Assembly (NCBI GenBank): GCA_964017155.1
Contig: OZ024867.1
Span: 15,093,500-15,157,499 of the forward strand
Direction: 5' to 3'
DNA length: 64,000 nucleotides
Origin: Oasisia sp. SBJ-2009
Lineage: Eukaryota; Annelida; Polychaeta; Sabellida; Siboglinidae
Every line of letters starts with the position of its first letter. The stretch's first letter is position 1. Positions 53,171 through 62,460 of the stretch are shown here, in pieces. The translations under genes and the position numbers were made by a program. Under the pieces are notes generated by a model. That model searched no databases. It was not told where the DNA came from and worked only from the letters and a program-made list of their open reading frames with translations.

Positions 53171-54705
53171 GGTGTGTTATACTTGATGTGTAAGATTTGA
53201 TGTGTAAGACAGGGTGTGAAAGACATGGTGTGTAAGACTTGGTGTGTAAGACATGGTGTGTAAGACTTGGTGTGTAAGACATGGTGTGTAAGACTTGGTG
53301 TGTAAGACATGGTGTGTAAGACATGGTGTGTAAGACTTGGTGTGTAACACATGGTGTGTAAGACTTGGTGTGTAAGACATGGTGTGTAGGACATGGTGTG
53401 TAGGACATGGTGTGTAAGACTTGGTGTGTAAAACTTGGTGTGTAAGACATGGTGTGTAAGACCTGGTGTGTAAGACATGGTGTGTAAGACCTGGTGTGTA
53501 AGACATGGTGTGTAAGACTTGGTGTGTAAGACATGGTGTGTAAGACTTGGTATGTAAGACATGGTGTGTAAGACTTGGTGTGTAAGATATAGTGTGTAAT
53601 ACTTGATATGTAAGACTTGGTGTGTAAGACATGGTGTGTAAGACTTGGTGTGTAAGACATGGTGTGTAAGACATGGTGTGTTGGACATGGTATATACGAC
53701 ATGGTGTGTAAGACTTGGTGTGTAAAACTTGGTGTGTAAGACATGGTGTGTAAGACCTGGTGTGTAAGACATGGTGTGTACGACATGGTGTGTAAGACTT
53801 GGTGTGTAAGACTCGGTGTGTAAGACTTGGTGTGTAAGACATGGTGTGTAAGACTTGGTGTGAAAGACTTGGTGTGTAAGACTTGATGTGTAAGACTTGG
53901 TGTGTAAGACTTGGTGTGTAAGACTTGATGTGTAAGACTTGGTGTGAAACACTTGATGTGTAAGACTTGATGTGTAAGACTTGATGTGTAAGACTTGGTG
54001 AGTAAGACTTGGTGTGTAAGACTTGGTGTGTAAGACATGGTGTGTTATACTTGATGTGTAAGATTTGATGTGTAAGACAGGGTGTGAAAGACATGGTGTG
54101 TAAGACTTGGTGTGTAAGACATGGTGTGTAAGACTTGGTGTGTATGACATGGTGTGTAAGACGTGGTGTGTAAGACTTGGTGTGTAACACATGGTGTGTA
54201 AGACTTGGTGTGTAAGACATGGTGTGTAGGACATGGTGTGTAGGACATGGTGTGTAAGACTTGGTGTGTAAAACTTGGTGTGTAAGACATGGTGTGTAAG
54301 ACCTGGTGTGTAAGACATGGTGTGTAAGACCTGGTGTGTAAGACATGGTGTGTAAGACTTGGTGTGTAAGACATGGTGTGTAAGACTTGGTGTGTAAGAC
54401 ATGGTGTGTAAGACTTGGTGTGTAAGATATGGTGTGTAATACTTGGTGTGAAAGACTTGGTGTGTAAGAATTGATGTGTAAGACTTGGTGTGTAAGACTT
54501 GGTGTGTAAGACATGGTGTGTAATACTTGATGTGTAAGACTTGATGTGTAAGACTTGATGTGTAAGACTTGGTGTGTAAGACTTGATGTGTAAGACTTGG
54601 TGTGAAACACTTGATGTGTAAGACTTGATGTGTAAGACTTGATGTGTAAGACTTGGTGAGTAAGACTTGGTGTGTAAGACTTGGTGTGTAAGACGTGGTG
54701 TGTTG

Positions 54706-57390
54706 TACTTGATGTGTAAGATTTGATGTGTAAGACAGGGTGTGAAAGACATGGTGTGTAAGACTTGGTGTGTAAGACATGGTGTGTAAGACTTGGTGTG
54801 TAAGACATGGTGTGTAATACTTGATGTGTAAGACTTGATGTGTACGACACGGTGTGTAAGCCCTGGTGAGTAAGACATGGTGTGTAAGACCTGGTGTGTA
54901 AGACATGGTGTGTAAGACTTGGTGTGACAGACTTGATGTGTAAGACTTGATGTGTACGACTTGGTGTGTAAAACTTGATGTGTAAGACTTGGTGTGTAAG
55001 ACTTGATGTGTAAGACTTGGTGTGAAAGACTTGATGTGTAAGACTTGATGTGTAAGACTTGATGTGTAAGACTTGGTGTGTAAGACTTGGTGTGTAAGAC
55101 TTGGTGTGTAAGACATGGTGTGTAAGACTTGGTGTATAAGATATGGTGTGTAAGACATGGTGTGTAAGACTTGGTGTGTAAGACATGGTGTGTAAGACTT
55201 GGTGTGTAAGACATGGTGTGTAATACTTGATATGTAAGATTTGATGTGTAAGACATGGTGTGTAAGACATGGTGTGTAAGACTTGCTGTGTAAGACATGG
55301 TGTGTAAGACTTGGTGTGTAAGACATGGTGTGTAAGACTTGGTGTGTAAGACATGGTGTGTAAGACTTGGTGTGTAATACTTGATATGTAAGATTTGATG
55401 TGTAAGACATGGTGTGTAAGACATGGTGTGTAAGACTTGGTGTGTAAGACATGGTGTGTAAGACTTGGTGTGTAAGACATGGTGTGTAAGACTTGGTGTG
55501 TAAGACATGGTGTGTAAGACATGGTGTATAAGACCTGGTGTGTAACACATGGTGTGTAAGACTTGGTGTGTAAGACATGTTGTGTTGGACATGGTGTATA
55601 CGACATGGTGTGTAAGACTTGGTGTGTAAAACTTGGTGTGTAAGACATGGTGTGTAAGACCTGGTGTGTAAGACATGGTGTGTACGATATGGTGTGTAAG
55701 ACTTGGTGTGTAAGACTCGGTGTGTAAGACTTGGTGTGTAAGACATGGTGTGTAAGACTTGGTGTGAAAGACTTGGTGTGTAAGACTTGGTGTGTAATAC
55801 TTGATGTGTAAGACTTGATGTGTAAGACTTGATGTGTAAGACTTGATGTGTAAGACTTGATGTGTAAGACTTGATGTGTAAGACATGGTGTGTAAGACTT
55901 GGTGTGTAAGATATGGTGTGTAATACTTGATATGTAAGACTTGGTGTGTAAGACATGGTGCGTAAGACTTGGTGTGTAAAACTTGGTGTGTAAGACATGG
56001 TGTGTAAGACTTGGTGTGTAAGACTTGGTGTGAAAGACTTGATGTGTAAGTCTTGATGTGTAAGACTTGATGTGTAAGACTTGGTGTGTAAGACTTGATG
56101 TGTAAGACTTGGTGTGAAAGACTTGATGTGTAAGACTTGATGTGTAAGACTTGATGTGTAAGACTTGGTGTGTAAGACTTGGTGTGTAAGACTTGGTGTG
56201 TAAGACATGGTGTGTAAGACTTGGTGTATAAGATATGGTGTGTAAGACATGGTGTGTAAGACTTGGTGTGTAAGACATGGTGTGTAAGACTTGGTGTGTA
56301 AGACATGGTGTGTAATACTTGATATGTAAGATTTGATGTGTAAGACATGGTGTGTAAGACATGGTGTGTAAGACTTGCTGTGTAAGACATGGTGTGTAAG
56401 ACTTGGTGTGTAAGACATGGTGTGTAAGACTTGGTGTGTAAGACATGGTGTGTAAGACTTGGTGTGTAATACTTGATATGTAAGATTTGATGTGTAAGAC
56501 ATGGTGTGTAAGACATGGTGTGTAAGACTTGGTGTGTAAGACATGGTGTGTAAGACTTGGTGTGTAAGACATGGTGTGTAAGACTTGGTGTGTAAGACAT
56601 GGTGTGTAAGACATGGTGTATAAGACCTGGTGTGTAACACATGGTGTGTAAGACTTGGTGTGTAAGACATGTTGTGTTGGACATGGTGTATACGACATGG
56701 TGTGTAAGACTTGGTGTGTAAAACTTGGTGTGTAAGACATGGTGTGTAAGACCTGGTGTGTAAGACATGGTGTGTACGATATGGTGTGTAAGACTTGGTG
56801 TGTAAGACTCGGTGTGTAAGACTTGGTGTGTAAGACATGGTGTGTAAGACTTGGTGTGAAAGACTTGGTGTGTAAGACTTGGTGTGTAATACTTGATGTG
56901 TAAGACTTGATGTGTAAGACTTGATGTGTAAGACTTGATGTGTAAGACTTGATGTGTAAGACTTGATGTGTAAGACATGGTGTGTAAGACTTGGTGTGTA
57001 AGATATGGTGTGTAATACTTGATATGTAAGACTTGGTGTGTAAGACATGGTGCGTAAGACTTGGTGTGTAAGACATGGTGTGTAAGACATGGTGTGTAAG
57101 ACTTGGTGTGTAACACATGGTGTGTAAGACTTGGTGTGTAAGACATGGTGTGTAGGACATGGTGTGTAGGACATGGTGTGTAAGACTTGGTGTGTAAAAC
57201 TTGGTGTGTAAGACATGGTGTGTATGACCTGGTGTGCAAGACATGGTGTGTAAGACCTGGTGTGTAAGACATGGTGTGTAAGACTTGGTGTGTAAGACAT
57301 GGTGTGTATGACCTGGTGTGCAAGACATGGTGTGTAAGACCTGGTGTGTAAGACATGGTGTGTAAGACTTGGTGTGTAAGACATGGTGTG
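54706..57390. repeat. Block L, copy 6 (internally duplicated)
   Basis: AGCCCTGG is at 54859, preceded by the private form TACGACACGG. CTTGCTG occurs twice, at 55281 and 56373, and GGTGCGTAAG twice, with its C at 55961 and 57053, each pair 1,092 bp apart. The first half lacks 84 bp containing AAGTCTTG near 55.0 kb; the second half has it. The doubled 84-bp segment follows at 57221/57305. Confidence 0.82.
54969..57068. repeat. 1,092-bp tandem duplication (78 units)
   Basis: TAAAAC at 54969 and 55977 marks the start of each half. That interval is 1,008 bp because the first half has lost six units. From about 55.0 kb the offset is 1,092 bp. The junction lies just after the GGTGCGTAAG unit near 55.97 kb. 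Confidence 0.8.
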
Positions 57391-58859
57391 TAAGACTTGG
57401 TGTGTAAGACATGGTGTGTAAGACTTGGTGTGTAAGATATGGTGTGTAATACTTGATATGTAAGACTTGGTGTGTAAGACATGGTGTGTAAGACTTGGTG
57501 TGTAAGACATGGTGTGTAAGACATGGTGTATAAGACCTGGTGTTTAACACATGGTGTGTAAGACTTGGTGTGTAAGACATGGTGTGTTGGACATGGTGTA
57601 TACGACATGGTGTGTAAGACTTGGTGTGTAAAACTTGGTGTGTAAGACATGGTGTGTAAGACCTGGTGTGTAAGACATGGTGTGTACGACATGGTGTGTA
57701 AGACTTGGTGTGTAAGACTCGGTGTGTAAGATTTGGTGTGTAAGACATGGTGTGTAAGACTTGGTGTGAAAGACTTGGTGTGTAAGACTTGATGTGTAAG
57801 ACATGGTGTGTAAGACCTGGTGTGTAAGACATGGTGTGTACGACATGGTGTGTAAGACTTGGTGTGTAAGACTCGGTGTGTAAGACTTGGTGTGTAAGAC
57901 ATGGTGTGTAAGACTTGGTGTGAAAGACTTGGTGTGTAAGACTTGATGTGTAAGACTTGGTGTGTAAGACTTGGTGTGTAAGACATGGTGTGTAATACTT
58001 GATGTGTAAGACTTGATGTGTAAGACTTGATGTGTAAGACTTGGTGTGTAAGACTTGATGTGTAAGACTTGGTGTGAAACACTTGATGTGTAAGACTTGA
58101 TGTGTAAGACTTGATGTGTAAGACTTGGTGAGTAAGACTTGGTGTGTAAGACTTGGTGTGTAAGACATGGTGTGTTATACTTGATGTGTAAGATTTGATG
58201 TGTAAGACAGGGTGTGAAAGACATGGTGTGTAAGACTTGGTGTGTAAGACATGGTGTGTAAGACTTGGTGTGTAAGACATGGTGTGTAAGACTTGGTGTG
58301 TAAGACATGGTGTGTAAGACATGGTGTGTAAGACTTGGTGTGTAACACATGGTGTGTAAGACTTGGTGTGTAAGACATGGTGTGTAGGACATGGTGTGTA
58401 GGACATGGTGTGTAAGACTTGGTGTGTAAAACTTGGTGTGTAAGACATGGTGTGTAAGACCTGGTGTGTAAGACATGGTGTGTAAGACCTGGTGTGTAAG
58501 ACATGGTGTGTAAGACTTGGTGTGTAAGACATGGTGTGTAAGACTTGGTGTGTAAGACATGGTGTGTAAGACTTGGTGTGTAAGATATGGTGTGTAATAC
58601 TTGGTGTGAAAGACTTGGTGTGTAAGAATTGATGTGTAAGACTTGGTGTGTAAGACTTGGTGTGTAAGACATGGTGTGTAATACTTGATGTGTAAGACTT
58701 GATGTGTAAGACTTGATGTGTAAGACTTGGTGTGTAAGACTTGATGTGTAAGACTTGGTGTGAAACACTTGATGTGTAAGACCTGATGTGTAAGACTTGA
58801 TGTGTAAGACTTGGTGAGTAAGACTTGGTGTGTAAGACTTGGTGTGTAAGACATGGTGT

Positions 58860-60500
58860 GTTGTACTTGATGTGTAAGATTTGATGTGTAAGACAGGGTG
58901 TGAAAGACATGGTGTGTAAGACTTGGTGTGTAAGACATGGTGTGTAAGACTTGGTGTGTAAGACATGGTGTGTAATACTTGATGTGTAAGACTTGATGTG
59001 TACGACATGGTGTGTAAGCCCTGGTGAGTAAGACATGGTGTGTAAGACCTGGTGTGTAAGACATGGTGTGTAAGACTTGGTGTGACAGACTTGATGTGTA
59101 AGACTTTATGTGTACGACTTGGTGTGTAAAACTTGGTGTGTAAGACATGGTGTGTAAGACTTGGTGTGTAAGACTTGGTGTGAAAGACTTGATGTGTAAG
59201 TCTTGATGTGTAAGACTTGATGTGTAAGACTTGGTGTGTAAGACTTGATGTGTAAGACTTGGTGTGAAAGACTTGATGTGTAAGACTTGATGTGTAAGAC
59301 TTGATGTGTAAGACTTGGTGTGTAAGACTTGGTGTGTAAGACTTGGTGTGTAAGACATGGTGTGTAAGACTTGGTGTATAAGATATGGTGTGTAAGACAT
59401 GGTGTGTAAGACTTGGTGTGTAAGACATGGTGTGTAAGACTTGGTGTGTAAGACATGGTGTGTAATACTTGATATGTAAGATTTGATGTGTAAGACATGG
59501 TGTGTAAGACATGGTGTGTAAGACTTGCTGTGTAAGACATTGTGTGTAAGACTTGGTGTGTAAGACATGGTGTGTAAGACTTGGTGTGTAAGACATGGTG
59601 TGTAAGACTTGGTGTGTAATACTTGATATGTAAGATTTGATGTGTAAGACATGGTGTGTAAGACATGGTGTGTAAGACTTGGTGTGTAAGACATGGTGTG
59701 TAAGACTTGGTGTGTAAGACATGGTGTGTAAGACTTGGTGTGTAAGACATGGTGTGTAAGACATGGTGTATAAGACCTGGTGTGTAACACATGGTGTGTA
59801 AGACTTGGTGTGTAAGACATGTTGTGTTGGACATGGTGTATACGACATGGTGTGTAAGACTTGGTGTGTAAAACTTGGTGTGTAAGACATGGTGTGTAAG
59901 ACCTGGTGTGTAAGACATGGTGTGTACGATATGGTGTGTAAGACTTGGTGTGTAAGACTCGGTGTGTAAGACTTGGTGTGTAAGACATGGTGTGTAAGAC
60001 TTGGTGTGAAAGACTTGGTGTGTAAGACTTGGTGTGTAATACTTGATGTGTAAGACTTGATGTGTAAGACTTGATGTGTAAGACTTGATGTGTAAGACTT
60101 GATGTGTAAGACTTGATGTGTAAGACTTGATGTGTAAGACATGGTGTGTAAGACTTGGTGTGTAAGATATGGTGTGTAATACTTGATATGTAAGACTTGG
60201 TGTGTAAGACATGGTGCGTAAGACTTGGTGTGTAAGACATGGTGTGTAAGACATGGTGTGTAAGACTTGGTGTGTAACACATGGTGTGTAAGACTTGGTG
60301 TGTAAGACATGGTGTGTAGGACATGGTGTGTAGGACATGGTGTGTAAGACTTGGTGTGTAAAACTTGGTGTGTAAGACATGGTGTGTATGACCTGGTGTG
60401 CAAGACATGGTGTGTAAGACCTGGTGTGTAAGACATGGTGTGTAAGACTTGGTGTGTAAGACATGGTGTGTATGACCTGGTGTGCAAGACATGGTGTGTA
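58860..60500. repeat. Block L, copy 7
   Basis: GTTGTACTTG, AGCCCTGG at 59017, CTTGCTG at 59523 and the doubled 84-bp segment at 60385/60469 are all present. One extra TTGATG unit lies near 60121. Private substitutions are ACTTTATG near 59104 and ACATTGTG near 59538. Confidence 0.83.
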
Positions 60501-60542
60501 AGACTTGGTGTGTAAGACATGGTGTGTAAGACTTGGTGTGTA

Positions 60543-62460
60543 AGACATGGTGTGTAAGACTTGGTGTGTAAGATATGGTGTGTAATACTTGATATGTAAG
60601 ACTTGGTGTGTAAGACATGGTGTGTAAGACTTGGTGTGTAAGACATGGTGTGTAAGACATTGTGTATAAGACCTGGTGTTTAACACATGGTGTGTAAGAC
60701 TTGGTGTGTAAGACATGGTGTGTTGGACATGGTGTATACGACATGGTGTGTAAGACTTGGTGTGTAAAACTTGGTGTGTAAGACATGGTGTGTAAGACCT
60801 GGTGTGTAAGACATGGTGTGTACGACATGGTGTGTAAGACTTGGTGTGTAAGACTCGGTGTGTAAGATTTGGTGTGTAAGACATGGTGTGTAAGACTTGG
60901 TGTGAAAGACTTGGTGTGTAAGACTTGATGTGTAAGACTTGGTGTGTAAGACTTGGTGTGTAAGACACGGTGTGTAATACTTGATGTGTAAGACTTGATG
61001 TGTAAGACTTGATGTGTAAGACTTGGTGTGTAAGACTTGATGTGTAAGACTTGGTGTGAAACACTTGATGTGTAAGACTTGATGTGTAAGACTTGATGTG
61101 TAAGACTTGGTGAGTAAGACTTGGTGTGTAAGACTTGGTGTGTAAGACATGGTGTGTTATACTTGAAGTGTAAGATTTGATGTGTAAGACAGGGTGTGAA
61201 AGACATGGTGTGTAAGACTTGGTGTGTAAGACATGGTGTGTAAGACTTGGTGTGTAAGACATGGTGTGTAATACTTGGTGTGTAAGACTTGATGTGTAAG
61301 ACTTGGTGTTTAAGACTTGGTGTGTAAGACATGGTGTGTAATACTTGATGTGTAAGACTTGATGTGTAAGACTTGATGTGTAAGACTTGGTGTGTAAGAC
61401 TTGATGTGTAAGACTTGGTGTGAAACACTTGATGTGTAAGACTTGATGTGTAAGACTTGGTGAGTAAGACTTGGTGTGTAAGACTTGGTGTGTAAGACAT
61501 GGTGTGTTATATTTGATGTGTAAGATTTGATGTGTAAGACAGGGTGTGAAAGACATGGTGTGTAAGACTTGGTGTGTAAGACATGGTGTGTAAGACTTGG
61601 TGTGTAACACATGGTGTGTAAGACTTGGTGTGTAAGACATGGTGTGTAGGACATGGTGTGTAGGACATGGTGTGTAAGACTTGGTGTGTAAAACTTGGTG
61701 TGTAAGACATGGTGTGTAAGACCTGGTGTGTAAGACATGGTGTGTAAGACCTGGTGTGTAAGACATGGTGTATAAGACTTGGTGTGTAAGACATGGTGTG
61801 TAAGACTTGGTGTGTAAGACATGGTGTGTAAGACTTGGTGTGTAAGATATGGTGTGTAATACTTGATATGTAAGACTTGGTGTGTAAGACATGGTGTGTA
61901 AGACTTGGTGTGTAAGACATGGTGTGTAAGACATGGTGTATAAGACCTGGTGTGTAACACATGGTGTGTAAGACTTGGTGTGTAAGACATGGTGTGTTGG
62001 ACATGGTGTATACGACATGGTGTGTAAGACTTGGTGTGTAAAACTTGGTGTGTAAGACATGGTGTGTAAGACCTGGTGTGTAAGACATGGTGTGTACGAC
62101 ATGGTGTGTAGGACTTGGTGTGTAAGACTCGGTGTGTAACACTTGGTGTGTAAGACATGGTGTGTAAGACTTGATGTGTAAGACTTGGTGTGAAACACTT
62201 GATGTGTAAGACTTGATGTGTAAGACTTGATGTGTAAGACTTGGTGAGTAAGACTTGGTGTGTAAGACTTGGTGTGTAAGACATGGTGTGTTATACTTGA
62301 TGTGTAAGATTTGATGTGTAAGACAGGGTGTGAAAGACATGGTGTGTAAGACTTGGTGTGTAAGACATGGTGTGTAAGACTTGGTGTGTAAGACATGGTG
62401 TGTAATACTTGGTGTGTAAGACTTGATGTGTAAGACTTGGTGTTTAAGACTTGGTGTGTA
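60543..62460. repeat. First member of the 1,918-bp tandem duplication
   Basis: The pattern matches 62461-64000 at exactly 1,918 bp (137 units). Private variants shared by the pair are ACATTGTGTATAAG at 60657 and 62575, TTGAAGTG at 61163 and 63081, and GTTATATTTG near 61507 and 63425. Confidence 0.88.

Larger units (their letters stand above)
50125..57510 (-). other. Longest open frame (2,461 codons); repeat artefact, not a gene
   Basis: This minus-strand frame opens at an ATG supplied by an ACATGG unit and closes at a GTTATAC unit. It spells only variants of SYTPSLTHQVLHTK, rich in Thr, His and Ser, with no signal peptide, membrane segment or recognisable domain. The other two minus frames across the same bases encode the same repeat, as expected from a stop-free 14-bp unit. 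About a hundred similar frames exist in the window and are not listed. Translation cannot be excluded from sequence alone, but nothing supports it. Confidence 0.9.
48977..60050. repeat. Super-repeat copy III (partial, rearranged)
   Basis: The pattern follows super-repeat II from 36.64 kb onward. The offset is 12,334 bp at the left, 11,662 bp after about 50.34 kb, 12,334 bp after about 53.07 kb, 12,250 bp after about 53.92 kb, 12,166 bp after about 55.0 kb, and 13,258 bp from about 56 kb. Each step is a whole number of 14-bp units: minus 672, plus 672, minus 84, minus 84, plus 1,092. The right end, about 60.05 kb, is set by where copy II stops. Confidence 0.78.
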
